A stretch of DNA of 64,000 bases, taken from Diplonema papillatum. Taxonomy: Eukaryota > Euglenozoa > Diplonemea > Diplonemida > Diplonemidae. Where the stretch lies: the NCBI GenBank assembly GCA_030068145.1, contig JAPJBO010000624.1:1-64000 (forward strand), read 5' to 3'. Under the pieces are notes generated by a model. The model searched no databases, had not been told where the DNA came from, and was given only the letters and a program-made list of their open reading frames with translations. Made by a program: the position numbers and the translations under genes. Every line of letters starts with the position of its first letter. Within the stretch, counting starts at the first letter, position 1. This document shows positions 49,954 to 60,653 of the stretch, piece by piece.

Positions 49954-50029
49954 AAGCTGAACATCACAACAACAAACAAGTCCAAAATACGCACCAATCC
50001 GTACACCCGCACGGGATGGTCGGAAAAAC
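49954..50029 (+). repeat. GATCGTCGG-family repeat, diverged copy
   Basis: AAGCTGAACATCACAACAAC ... CACCAATCCGTACACCCGCA then CGGGATGGTCGGAAAAAC. Confidence 0.65.
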
Positions 50030-50054
50030 ACAATTTCTTTTTGTATAAGCACCT

Positions 50055-50265
50055 GCTTTGTATGAAATACTTGAGGAGGCTGCCAGCTGCAAAAGATCAA
50101 AGGAGGTAAATGTGCTGTAGCCCACACGAAACACAGGTGAATCTGGTTTAGTGGCGGGCGTAAGCGTTCAACAAAAAAGACCCATTTTGTAGTTGTATTG
50201 TTTTCTCCCCCTCTAGCCTCCTTCGAAATGAGCACAAGGCAGCCCCTCGAGTATTTTGTCGTGTA
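50055..50265 (-). repeat. Dispersed repeat, inverted partner of 19290-19505
   Basis: Read on the minus strand it follows the order of 19290-19505 with mostly single-base differences. It is one of few dispersed repeats found in reverse orientation. Confidence 0.7.
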
Positions 50266-51102
50266 AGATCCTCGGATCTTAGAAGATCAATATTTTCCGA
50301 CTTACAACGAACTGCCACCGGGATTCTCTCCCTCGAAGCACCCCTTGCCTCTTCACCCACCCACCCGCCCACTTGCTTGCGTCGTGAGGCGCATTGGATG
50401 GAAATGAGGCGAATCCACGAGATCATCGACAAGTTGGTTCTGTCTACTTGCTCTTTCTGCAGCGAAGTGGCGACTGGGAGACGGGCGAATCCAAAACCAT
50501 CAAAAGGAGGAGAGTATTAACCGCGCGGCAGATGCCATCAGGGGACGAACACCTGTGTAAAAAAAAAAAAAAAACTTCTGTCCGAAAAAAAAAAAAAAAA
50601 TAAGCAAGCCAAAAAAAAAGAGAACAAAAGACCCCTAAAGCGTTAAGGGGCACTCGAGCCGGTTTCACGACGGAGTGAGAAATCACCCGATTCGACCAAC
50701 TACCAACCTCCCGTCCCCCCCCCCCAACCGACCCCACCCCCCCCCCCCCCCCCCCCCCCCCCCGTCGGTAGGCCGGAGACTCTAAAAAACCGGTCCTTTG
50801 AACCTCAAAAGACTCCACGAAAGACCGTCGATTCAACCAATCTACAAAACTTGCTGTCTTCGTCGAAAACACGGAGCAGTTTTAGAAAGAAAAATACTAC
50901 ATCATGCACCCACAAAGACCTTCTTTCAACACAAAGCCCCAACGTAGTACTCTACCCGTTAGCACTCGAAGTCCCGGGAGTTTCATGCGGAAGCCCAGTC
51001 TGAAAAATGACGAGAGACAAGGAAAAAAGTAGAGTCAAAACCAAAAGAGAAAAAGGAAGGAAAAGCAGCCGAAGAAAAATAGCGGAATAGAAGAAACCGT
51101 TG

Positions 51103-51134
<32 letters not shown>

Positions 51135-52015
51135 ACAAGGGTGCCAGGTGTGGCCCTAAAGTGTGAATGTAAATAGAGATTTTGCCCAAACACATTTTTT
51201 TTTGCACTTTTCTTTTTGCACTTTTTTTGCACCAGGCTACAGCCAGGCCTCACGTTCAGCATGCTAAACGTACTGATCTCAACACGTGAATTCTTTTAGT
51301 TTCTCTTTGTACACATGCTGAATCAGTACGTTATCAGCACATATCTTGTGTCCAAGATGCCACCCGAAGGCCACCCAAGCAGGCCCATGCAGGCCTTTCG
51401 AAGAACTGGTGGAGGAGGGAGCAAGCTGGCTTGGATGTCTGCACATGACAGGCATACCCGTTTCTTCGGGCTTACGCGAGTGGGGGAATTGGCGTTTTTT
51501 TCGGCTCGCTACGCGAGCCGAAGAAGGGGATGATAAATACTCCATTACTTCGATGACCGCCATAGAGGGCCGCATATGACATGATCATTCATCTGAGTGC
51601 AAGAGACAAGTTACCACAGTCCGGAACGCAAAACAGACATAGCATGTCGGCTCGATTTCTTCGTTCGATGAAGAACTATTCAGAAATGTTTTGTGACCAA
51701 GCTAGGAGCCTCTGAAAGTATTTAGCTGTATGTTGGCAAGCGTTGACACAACACCATTCGAGTTCCTGTTGGAACTTGCGCCTGACAAACTTCCAATTGT
51801 GATGATGGTGATGATCTTAGCGGCTGTGCTGGTACAACCTCCTTAGCACAGACGACAGAAAGAAAGCGAAAGCGCGAAGAGTCCGACACTCCTCAGTCCG
51901 GCTACGATCCAAAACGGGTGCAAAAAACAGGCGGAAAAAGTGCAGAAAAACGTAAATAGGATCTTGGATTTTGCCCAAAAAGAGCGTAAATAGGGCCACA
52001 CGTGCAAGCACGCAC
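50266..52015. other. Spacer with homopolymer tracts
   Basis: A runs at 50560-50600 and 51102-51133 and C runs at 50717-50763. A variant hairpin motif is at about 50772 (CCGGAGACTCTAAAAAACCG). GAAGATCAATATTTTCCGAC near 50283 loosely resembles 53655-53690. No gene is seen. Confidence 0.4.
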
Positions 52016-52230
52016 CAAGCTGAACTTCACAAGCATACAAAAGGTCGAAATACACCAATCTGTACGTCCATTCGGGATCGTCGGAAACACAAAAACCTCA
52101 CCCGACACTCACACTCTCTCTCCGCGTGTCTCCACCACATTTTACCAACGCGCTGTGAAAAAAAGGATCGAGTCGTCGAGAGCCCGGGGGCTTCCGAAAA
52201 CCGGAGTTTCAAGCTATCTTTCACTCTCAA
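52016..52230 (+). repeat. GATCGTCGG repeat followed by a hairpin repeat
   Basis: Bases 52016-52090 carry AAGCTGAACTTCACAAGCAT through CGGGATCGTCGGAAACAC. A truncated hairpin motif (CCGGAGTTTCAAGCTATCTT, TCACTCT) lies at 52195-52230. Same order as at 37171-37280, with about 100 bp between. Confidence 0.65.
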
Positions 52231-52887
52231 CAGGAATGGACGTGATTTACTGCACCCCCTCCACCCGTGTCTTGAAGCTCTTGAACAGGAGACGTCTGCA
52301 GGCATTCATTACCTGAAACTGCGTACCTGTGAGTTTATCCACTTCAATCCTGAGGGAATGCACGGGGCGGACTGATTGGCATCTCACGAACGACGGATTA
52401 CCACTAAAAGAAAAGATTCCCTTCTTGTGGCATCCATCTGCGTCTCGCGAACCTTCCTGTAAGCCAACTCAGCGGCAAAACAATCAGCTGTAGTGCTACT
52501 GCATGCTGTGCAGTGCATACGTACTAGCAGAGGAGGATGCTACGTAGCTATACACCGTAGTAGGTGGTAATACCTACGTACTGTATGCAGCAGCGTAGCA
52601 GTACACCGAGATGCTATGCGTACCTACGCGGTGTGCATACACCAACCACGGGATACCAGCAGCAGCTGTGGTGCTAGTAGCAGTACATACATACGCAGTA
52701 CAATCGACCCAGAGCGTTCGGCAGGGGACTTTATTGCCGGTCCACAAGGTGAGTCTTTTTAGAGTGAAAGCTAGTTCGCTCGTGGCTCGGAGTTGCAAAC
52801 CCCAACCGTGGTCTTAGCTCGGTCAGACAAAGTGCTAAAGCCCCCCTGGTTCACGAAAGAAGAAAAACAGGGGATTAGCTTCTATAT
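52231..52887. other. Spacer with a reverse-strand hairpin-motif copy
   Basis: Bases 52753-52795 read on the minus strand give the end of the hairpin repeat (GAACTAGCTTTCACTCTAAAA). Short TACGTA/GTACGTAG-rich sequence at 52500-52640. No gene is seen. Confidence 0.45.
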
Positions 52888-53046
52888 CATGCAGGGTCAA
52901 AACCTTGTGTCTTTTTGGAAATGGCCAAAATTTTTTTTCCCGGAAAAAAATAGGGTTTTTTGAATTTAAAATTTTGGAACAAAACCTGCGGTAATTTTGA
53001 GGAAGTTGAGCAATTTCTTTTTGTCCAAAAACTTTTTTTGGGGGCC
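52888..53046 (-). mobile_element. Truncated copy of the CATGCAGGG inverted-repeat element
   Basis: Starts CATGCAGGGTCAAAACCTTG and follows the reverse complement of 36316-36524 for about 159 bp, up to TTTTTTTGGGGGCCA. The other terminal repeat is missing. Confidence 0.78.
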
Positions 53047-53982
53047 AGAGAGGAGGACATGCAACACTGGCAGGCGAGCCCTAAGTGCAGAAACCGCTGA
53101 AAAACAGTGGAAACACAAAAGCCGTTAGCGGTCCAAATTTGGAAAACGGACTGGAGACCAAGCTATTATTAAATGCCCTGAAAAAAAGCAAAAAAAAAAA
53201 AAAAAAAACCGCTTCTCCGATGGAAAGGCCGGTGGGGTTTGCATCCCCCTCTCTCTCCCCCTCCATGCATGAGAGGCAGTGTTCTGCCTTCTACCTCCGT
53301 GCATGCGGGGCAATGCTGCATGAACTCTATTTCGCACGCGCGTCGCAGTCGTTGGGTGGGATTGACAAGGGGCTTCATCGGACACTCGGATGAGCTTCGT
53401 GGCTTCACCCTTACTCTTGCGCCCTTTTTTGGTGTGGATTAGCCTGCACGTGTTCTGATTAAAACCCCCAAACCCACCCAGTACGCATTAGCCTTAAAAG
53501 AACCAATGCGACGAAGGTCACCCGGACAGACTCTAACATCCCGGATTCTCAAGCGAACAATACGATTTTAGAGGGCACGTTCTAAGTTTTAGGGTTATAG
53601 GGTCAGAGACCTGCCGGTTCTCTTTGTATTCGTCGCGTAAGATCGCTAAATTTAGACAACGGAATATCTCCGACGAATACCTGCCACTTGGACAAGGTTG
53701 TTTGTCACGTCACTATCCCGAAGCCATCGTAACTTCCTCATCCTGAGCGAAACTTTCATTCACACCGTGTAATCTCCATAACGTAACCGACAGGTGCCCC
53801 CGGTCGAAATAGGGTTGAAAATAGCACAACTCAAACGGAGACTTCAAACTACCGACCGCTCAACACAAGAAAAAGTCTAAAAGCAGAATTTCCCCGCAGA
53901 TGCTGTAGGCTCTCAGGATTGCGCTGTTTCTCCCCACATACCCTACCTGTGGAGTCTTACACTCCTTGTGTTTTGCAACACG
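53047..53982. other. Spacer with several short repeats
   Basis: GGTCCAAATTTGGAAAACGG...GGAGACCAAG at 53130-53163 recurs at 63328-63362. A partial triple-palindrome copy is at 53257-53290. A hairpin repeat is at 53515-53560, preceded by CTTAAAAGAACCAATGC, which resembles the family-1 retrotransposon 3' end. From about 53885 the upstream extension of the next triple-palindrome repeat begins. Confidence 0.5.
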
Positions 53983-54068
53983 TTCTTCGAAGAAGACTTG
54001 ATGCTAGCATCAAACATGCATGAGAGGCGGTATCCTGCCTAAAACATTAAATTAAGATTCCCTCCCAT
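53983..54068 (+). repeat. Triple-palindrome repeat, well-preserved copy
   Basis: GTTCTTCGAAGAAGACTTGA and TGCTAGCATCAAACATGCAT, then AGGCGGTATCCTGCCT and ATTAAATTAAGA. All three inverted repeats can be read. Confidence 0.72.
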
Positions 54069-54303
54069 GAGCATGCGTTGACAGACTTCAGTCCCTTTGG
54101 GGACGTGGACTCTCCTCTCTTATAGCGCTGTCTCTTCATCCGAACGCTTGCTCCAATCGTGAGCAATCAAGCGTTCGAACACCTTGCGATTCGAACACGG
54201 GAAAAGAAAAAATAAAGTAAAACGCCCATCACTAAACACATGCAACCGCCGTGTGGTAGAGATCCTACCTAAACAGAACCAACCGCCCCTGGGTGTCGTT
54301 AGG

Positions 54304-54341
<38 letters not shown>

Positions 54342-54373
54342 AAGTTGGCGACCGCAAAAAAAAAAGCTTTACA

Positions 54374-54407
<34 letters not shown>

Positions 54408-54605
54408 CGCAGCAGAGAGTGCCCAAGAGTAAAGCTAGCGTGCGACGGCGCAAATTTTCCTTTTCATTTCAGTTTCCTCATCTCATATTTCTTTTCCCCC
54501 CCCCTTTTTTTTTTTTCCCGCTTTACGGTTCCTGTCTTCCTTGGGAACACCCCCGCACTTCTTTCTTTGGAAGGGGCAGCTGCGCAGTGTCGCCAGTGCG
54601 AAAGG
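54069..54605. other. Spacer with two long A runs
   Basis: A runs at 54303-54340 and 54376-54406 and pyrimidine-rich sequence at 54455-54530. No gene is seen. Confidence 0.5.
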
Positions 54606-54957
54606 CCATTTTGGACCCATTTTGGACCCATTTTGGACCCATTTTGGACCCATTTTGGACCCATTTTGGACCCATTTTGGACCCATTTTGGACCCATTTT
54701 GGACCCATTTTGGACCCATTTTGGACCCATTTTGGACCCATTTTGGACCCATTTTGGACCCATTTTGGACCCATTTTGGACCCATTTTGGACCCATTTTG
54801 GACCCATTTTGGACCCATTTTGGACCCATTTTGGACCCATTTTGGACCCATTTTGGACCCATTTTGGACCCATTTTGGACCCATTTTGGACCCATTTTGG
54901 ACCCATTTTGGACCCATTTTGGACCCATTTTGGACCCATTTTGGACCCATTTTGGAC
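54606..54957. repeat. 11-bp minisatellite, about 32 perfect units
   Basis: The unit is CCATTTTGGAC, essentially invariant over 352 bp. Two loosely related units (CTGTTCTGGAC, CCGTTTTGGAC) follow. Frames remain open in all phases on both strands only because the unit lacks stops. Confidence 0.97.
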
Positions 54958-56970
54958 CTGTTCTGGACCGAACCCCGTTTTGGACCCATTTTGAAAAACA
55001 AACTTCGGCGTCGGCGACACCAGCGGCATGCGCCTTCACAAGCGGGGGAGGAGGGTGGCTTTCCCGTACCTGATCGTCAGGGGGCAAAAGTGTGTGTTTG
55101 TGTGTGCATGTTGGAATCCCTTCTGTTTCTTCGCTGTTTCCTGGGAAGTCGTCGAGAGCAGGCCTGTGGCTCCGTTCTCCGCTGTTCCCGCTATTCGAAG
55201 GGGGAGTACGAAAAGGGGAGCAAAATGTGGGGCCTGCGGTTGTCAGTTTTTGCTTTACCCCTCCAACTCGTCTCTCTCTCTCTCTCTCTCTCTCGCTGTT
55301 GGCGAGTGGATATGAGGAGTGCGCTCAGAAACGTAAGGATTCCAACTTGACGCGCCGAAGGCGCTCAAGCAAGCTAGGTGTGTGCATCATCCGGAAGACA
55401 TACTCGGAGAAATACTACACAAACACACACTGGTGGTACAGAATGTTTTGAGTCTCAAGCTGACTGCTGGATCCATTGGTGCGTCTTTTGCGAGTGCCGG
55501 CATGTGTCCCGACCGCCTGACGATTAAAGAGCGACGGATCGCCCCCCATCCCCAAACATGCGTTCTCTGCTTCCTCCTTTCCATCGTTCTCTCCCCTCCG
55601 TTCCCTTTTACCCGCCTCTCTTTGCGATTTACGTGCATATTGTACGATACGAGCTTTTAACGCGCTTCTTCAACGGACGGGATGAAGGGCGGCAAAAATA
55701 AAAGTCCGGCCGCACGTCTGCTGGCTCTAGAAGCGGGTTTACGTTTCTGAGCCAGCCCACCCCTATTTCCTGAAAGTTCATCGAAATCGGTCTATAAACA
55801 GTTATCACAGGCTCGCACAGGCCACCATAGTACGACACGGTACGACCGAAGAGGTAGTCGACTAGTCACCCAATGGCTAATGCAGGCCAGCGCTACCGAC
55901 ATTCTGCATTCTAACCTCAACTATCGCAGGGGGTGGACCCCCTCGGGTTTGTGAAGAAGGGGATGCCAACCAGCAGCATGGTAAAGCCCCCCCCCCCTTT
56001 AGGCCGCACCGAAAAATCACGCCTGAGAGGCCTTCTGTCAACTTTCTTGCCTTCTCGCCCCGCCTCCGTTGTTGCAGCGCCCAGGTTCTGTTATTTTATT
56101 TTTGTTTTTATGTGTCCCATTCGTCTGACTAGGTTTCGTCTGGCGGTCTGCCGATAGCAGCAAACCTGCTGAACTTTCCGCCCCCGGGTGCAGAGATCTG
56201 AGGTGGTGACACAGTGACGATCCTGTTGACCATGTCCACAGGCCCCGGGTGAGATGCAGTCGTCTCTTTTTGAAGGAAGGGTTAACCCGCGTGAAACGCT
56301 TCACGTGGGGACACACAGGGTCATCTATGCACTTTGCTCGTGTAGCAGTAGGGTGCCTTGTGAATGATCTAACCTCTGGCCTTGCCCTGACGTTGGGCTA
56401 CATTGGTTTGACTTTTTACCCGACCGTAGTCTGAATCTAGTCTGACCGAAGCCCGGCTTGCAGCACGACTGGAGTTTTCTGCTCGTTTGTGAAACAATGA
56501 GCGGCAAACCCGCAACCGTTCTTTCTGATCTTCGGCACACACCCTCCCCTCTCACGTTCGTAATGCCGCCCAAAAAGCCGGCATTGCGTGTGAAGGACCT
56601 TTTTCAGAAACCCGAAAAAGCAGCCGCATGAAGCAGCCCGACTAGCACCAACCCCTAGGCGTCGCTAGCGCCTGCAAATACTTGTCATCCCCACAAGCCT
56701 TTTCTGTTGTTGGTGGTGACGTTGTTCGGGGGGGGGGGAGTGTCGTGCGTGTTCGGGTAGCGTGCTTATTCACAGCGACATATTCCACTTTCCCACACTG
56801 TCGTGACTCTTTCCGCGCCGTTCTTCCTTTCTTTTTTGCGACGTTCGCTCTGTGGTGGGCATTGTGGTCAAGGTGAGCACATCCAGAGCTCGCTTCAGGA
56901 CAACAACGTCGCCTACGCTTTCTCTTTCCGTTCTAGACCGCCGCGTTTTCGTATTTTCTTCAACGGAAAC
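54958..56970. other. Spacer, no gene seen
   Basis: A short (CT)n lies at 55270-55294. Overlapping open frames under 100 codons without motifs. A reverse copy of the GAATGCAGAATGT-type repeat is at about 55893-55925. Confidence 0.4.
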
Positions 56971-57270
56971 TGCCAACGCGTCACTGCTGCTGTGTGCGCT
57001 CGGGTTGGCGCCGCTCAAGCGGCCACCTTAAGTCACTCGTTTGTTTGTAAAGATTGCTCCGTTCTTCTCCCTGACTTGTTCCCGGAGTAGGACGACACAT
57101 ACTACTACTACTACTTAAGTTTGCTTGATTGCTCCGTTCTTCTCCCTGACGTGTTCCCGGAGTAGGACGACACATACTACTACTACTACTTAAGTTTGCT
57201 TGATTGCTCCGTTCTTCTCCCTGACTTGTTCCCGGAGTAGGACGACACATACTACTACTACTACTACTAT
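56971..57270 (+). mobile_element. Three tandem (ACT)n-tailed 3' ends
   Basis: The first unit (56971-57114) reads CGCGTCACTGCTGCTGTGTG ... TTGTTCCCGGAGTAGGACGA, then CACATACTACTACTACTACT. Two further units of about 75 bp each (57115-57190 and 57191-57270) start at TAAGTTTGCTTGATTGCTCC and repeat only the 3' end and tail. Successive truncation with one shared 3' end is typical of non-LTR retrotransposon or SINE tandems. Confidence 0.7.
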
Positions 57271-57278
57271 TGCCGGTT

Positions 57279-57435
57279 GGATGCGGGCAACTGCACCTTT
57301 GTACCACCAACATCCTCTGGGTGCTTCCAGGTTACGCGCAATCGGGGGTTTGAAACATGATGATCAATATCAGAAGCCCGCACCCACGCGGCGTTGACTG
57401 TGGCTGGTCTTTGTAAGGGCTGCCTTGATGTTACT
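57279..57435 (+). repeat. Repeat downstream of the (ACT)n units, unoccupied form
   Basis: TGGATGCGGGCAACTGCACC ... GCGCAATCGGGGGTTTGAAA ... CTGCCTTGATGTTACTTTGA. The same sequence at 59676-60000 is split after GATGTTA by the small element at 59829-59984. Confidence 0.78.
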
Positions 57436-58761
57436 TTGATCAAAACTCACACTAAGCTGAAACTACTACTGCTACTTCAACGGAAATGAAACCGTTCAAC
57501 AAAAAACTACGCACACATTCCTTTTCTCCCCGGTTCCTGTTTCTTTTTTGTTTTGGGCAACTTTCTCCCCTTCTCCCCCCCCCCCCCGGTTTCACGTTTA
57601 TTCGTTTCTGTTTATTTCGGGACGCGGCTCGACGAAGTGCAAATCCTGCCGACGCGTCACTGCTGCTGTGTGCCCTCGGATTGGCGCCGCTCAAGCGGCC
57701 ACCTTAAGTGATGCACAAAATAGCAAACTGAAACACTATACGTAAACTCAGTGCCGCCAGAAAACCGAAGCTTTTACCCTGGGTCCTCAAAAAAGCAGAA
57801 ACGAAAAAACAAAAAGAAAAAACAAAAAGAAAGCAAGAAAGACTCACCTAAAAACTCTCACTCTAGAAACAAAACATAGCACAAGAAACCGTCTAAAAAA
57901 AGTAAAGGAACACACACACGTAGGTGTTGCTTTCACCTCCCGCACGCTAGCGTTTGCTCGCGTTTGCTCCCCCCCCCTCTCTCCCCTGTCCGATCTATCC
58001 CTTACTTTTTTTTTTTTGCGCTCATTGAGCATTGTTCAAGAGAAACTGGGTTAAGAGGTTGCAAGCAGAATTCCGGAAAACACGGCACGGGGAGACGGCT
58101 CCCGTGTTAAGGTCACGGCCAAGGGGTCCACCCTGCCATTACCGCCAGCAGTGCGTTTTGCACCGCAGCACTGCACGAAGTCAGACTAGAGTCATAGTCG
58201 GCAATCGGCAACAAAGGCACACACACACGCGCAAACACAAATACTGCCACTAGTCCGCAGATACGATTCGCAATGCTAGTGTACGATACCTTAAAGGAAC
58301 CTTTACGACAAAGGTAAGGATCCCTAAGCGAACTTGCACGCTGAGAATCTGTGGCGATCCAACCTGCATCGTCGTCCATACCTTTTTCCAGCCCCTCAAT
58401 TCACGGACCTGCTACTATTCCGCCAAGGATGCAATGCACGCGCGTGCCGGAGAAAGATGTTCCCTGCCGTATTTTCAGAACTGCTAGCCGCCTCCCCCCA
58501 AGTTCAAGAACAGAAATCCACAAAAAAAAAAAATAAGAGCTCGTCACTCGCACAACTGCGGCTGATACAAAACTATTGATGATGACGACGGGAAGAGGGA
58601 GTTGTTTTCGTTGAACGCAGTGCCTGATCGTTTTTTGCGTAAAGCTGGATTCAGGACGCAAGTGAAAACGCCACGGTTTGCGGCGACGAGCTTCTCGTTT
58701 CCTCCAACATTTCACGTTTGCCAAAACGCCACGGTTTGGCAAAAAAAAAAAAAAAAAAAAA

Positions 58762-58797
<36 letters not shown>

Positions 58798-59145
58798 GCT
58801 AACCCAAACAACTTCCGCCGGCAGAGAAACCTTGCCTAAAGAAATCAACTGCCTTCGGGTAGGCTAGTCTGACACGAGTTGTCGTCGGGAAAAAAAAAAA
58901 AAAAAAAGATGTAAAAAAAGAAGAAAAGAAATGTAGAATCTTACACGGCCGTTGCTCCTGTGTGTCTGCGGTCCACAAAATCCATCGGTTCCCTTCTGTG
59001 GCTGGGCTTCCCCACAGGGTCCGCCTGCACACAGAACGTTGATCAGATAGTGCCGTCAGCATGGAGCAACGTAACGCGAGGACTGGGCCGCGTCTTCGTT
59101 ACAGACAGGCAAGTTGCCCACCCCCCTCAAGAAACCCTTTTTTTT
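57436..59145. other. Spacer with a partial (ACT)n-family segment and A runs
   Basis: Bases 57636-57710 contain GCCGACGCGTCACTGCTGCT and GCGCCGCTCAAGCGGCCACC of the (ACT)n family without its tail. A runs at 58741-58796 and 58890-58906. GAATCTGTGGCGATCC...CTGCATCG near 58345 belongs to the repeat seen at 20575-21000. No gene is seen. Confidence 0.5.
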
Positions 59146-59408
59146 TTTTTGCCTCCGAACGAAGCGCTGCAGAACATCGAGCTTGCTCCGACCACTGCAC
59201 CCTCTGCCGACACTCGCTAGCCGTCGACGCTCATGACGGCAGCCCCATCCTGAAGTGCGAATACTGCCGACGCGTCACTGCTGCTGTGTGCGCTCGGATT
59301 GGCGCCGCTCAAGCGGCCACCTTATGTCACTCGTTCGTTTGTAAAGATTGCTCCGTTCTTCTCCCTGACTTGTTCCCGGAGTAGGATGACACATACTACT
59401 ACTACTAC
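59146..59408 (+). mobile_element. (ACT)n-tailed retroelement-like unit 1
   Basis: Starts TTGCCTCCGAACGAAGCGCT right after a T run and ends ACACATACTACTACTACTAC. One frame reads KCEYCRRVTAAVCARIG and then CHSFVCKDC before TAG at 59382-59384. Another reads PPNEALQNIE...APSADTR before TAG at 59218-59220. The Cys spacing (C-x2-C-x7-C) recalls a decayed Cys/His module of the kind in families 1 and 2. This resemblance is suggestive only. Confidence 0.55.
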
Positions 59409-59675
59409 TTGCCTCCGAACGAAGCGCTGCAGTACATCGACCAACTCATTTGTGCGGCACCGACCTGCCACGTTCAAGCTCCCTCTGCCGATACTCGCTA
59501 GCCGTCGACGCTCATGACGGCAGCCCCATCCTGAAGTGCGAATACTGCCGACGCGTCACTGCTGCTGTGTGCGCTCGGATTGGCGCCGCTCAAGCGGCCA
59601 CCTTAAGTCACTCGTTTTGTTTGTGTGTTGCTCCGTTCTTCTCCCTGACTTGTTCCCGGAGTAGAACGACACATA
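59409..59675 (+). mobile_element. (ACT)n-tailed retroelement-like unit 2
   Basis: Begins TTGCCTCCGAACGAAGCGCT directly after the (ACT)n tail of unit 1, so the two are in head-to-tail tandem. It differs by an in-frame length change between GCTGCAG and CCCTCTGCCGA, keeping the reading ...APSADTR-stop. That frame may therefore be the coding one. The tail is reduced to ACACATACTA. Confidence 0.58.
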
Positions 59676-59828
59676 CTATGGATGCGGGCAACTGCACCAA
59701 TTGTACCACCGGCACCCTCTGGGTGTCGCTGTCAGGTTACGCGCAATCGGGGGTTTGAAACATGATGCTCAATATCAAAAGCCCGCACCCACGCGGCGTT
59801 GGTCATTGAAACGGCTGCCTTGATGTTA

Positions 59829-59984
59829 TAGGGGGGGGTCGAATAATAACACTGTGTTTTTATTCGATTTGCCGAACAATAAAAAAAGTTCCGGGTAGCC
59901 GAACAGTAGCAGGATCAAATAGTGGTAGTGTTTTTAGACAACCAGACGTGTGTCAAATAACTGTTATTATTCGACCCCCCCCCT
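59829..59984. mobile_element. Small inverted-repeat element, 156 bp, with G/C-run ends
   Basis: The left end AGGGGGGGGTCGAATAATAA and the right end TTATTATTCGACCCCCCCCC are inverted. The interior has no coding capacity. The unoccupied relative at 57420-57435 (GATGTTACTTTG) shows that TTA is duplicated (59826-59828 and 59985-59987), or TTAC with one change. A 3-bp TTA duplication is known for PIF/Harbinger-type MITEs; assignment here is inference. Confidence 0.85.
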
Positions 59985-60189
59985 TTACTTTGTGCAGTCT
60001 GTCGACACAGATTGTTGCCGCATAACAAGTTCAAACTACTACTGCTACTACTGCCTCCGAACACTCACAAGAATAACGCTAAAAAAACCGACCAACCTTT
60101 TTTCCACTGGAGTGCCCTTTCCCGACGAGCTACAAGGAAACTGCTACTCTTTCCGAACAGTAGTTATAGGTGTCCACGAATTCCAACTA

Positions 60190-60653
60190 CCCTCCCCGCG
60201 CGGGCAGCACAGAGTGCCAAGCAACGTAAGAAGGAAGACGAGGAGATTCAGATAGCACAGCAGGACGCCCGAGAGGCGGCCGACGAACCACAGAGGCGAA
60301 AGGCAGAACAGGAAAGGCAGGCGCGGTCGGATAAGGCAACGAGTACAGAGCAGCCGACGCGCAGAAAAGCAGTAAAGTGGCCCGCGTCGCAGGTGGCACA
60401 AACCGGAGAAGCCCGTGCGGCAGGGAGTGGAGACGAGGTGATGCAAGACGAAGGGGAGCGCGAAGCGACCAGCCCGGACGGGCCAACAAGATGCAAGACC
60501 AGGCGACCAAGAGAAGGAGGGGACGCGACCCAGAGACCCGGGCTAAGTAGCTTGGAACTAGTGTGGTGGACCTTTCTTCGGAGGGCTCACGCACTCAAAG
60601 ATCGACTTTCTTCTCAAAGATCGAACATAAAACGAAGAAGAACTACAAGTTAA
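60190..60653 (+). pseudogene. Charged low-complexity ORF fragment, probably a retroelement tail
   Basis: The frame from about 60190 to TAA at 60651-60653 reads a Lys/Arg/Glu/Gln-rich segment (AKQRKKEDEE... PQRRKAEQERQ) that could be helical, then Pro/Thr/Arg-rich sequence ending SNIKRRRTTS. Base composition rises to GC-rich at about 60190, as in the retrotransposon tails at 1 kb and 40 kb. No conserved domain is recognisable, so it may be the 3' part of another element or an unrecognised host gene. No convincing start; the ATG-initiated reading begins upstream at about 60012 in different-looking sequence. Confidence 0.4.

Noticed and set aside
54293-55087. Repeat proteins of the form FWTHFGPILDP and KMGPKWVQNGS
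   Set aside because: Frames through the 11-bp minisatellite, open in several phases and on both strands.
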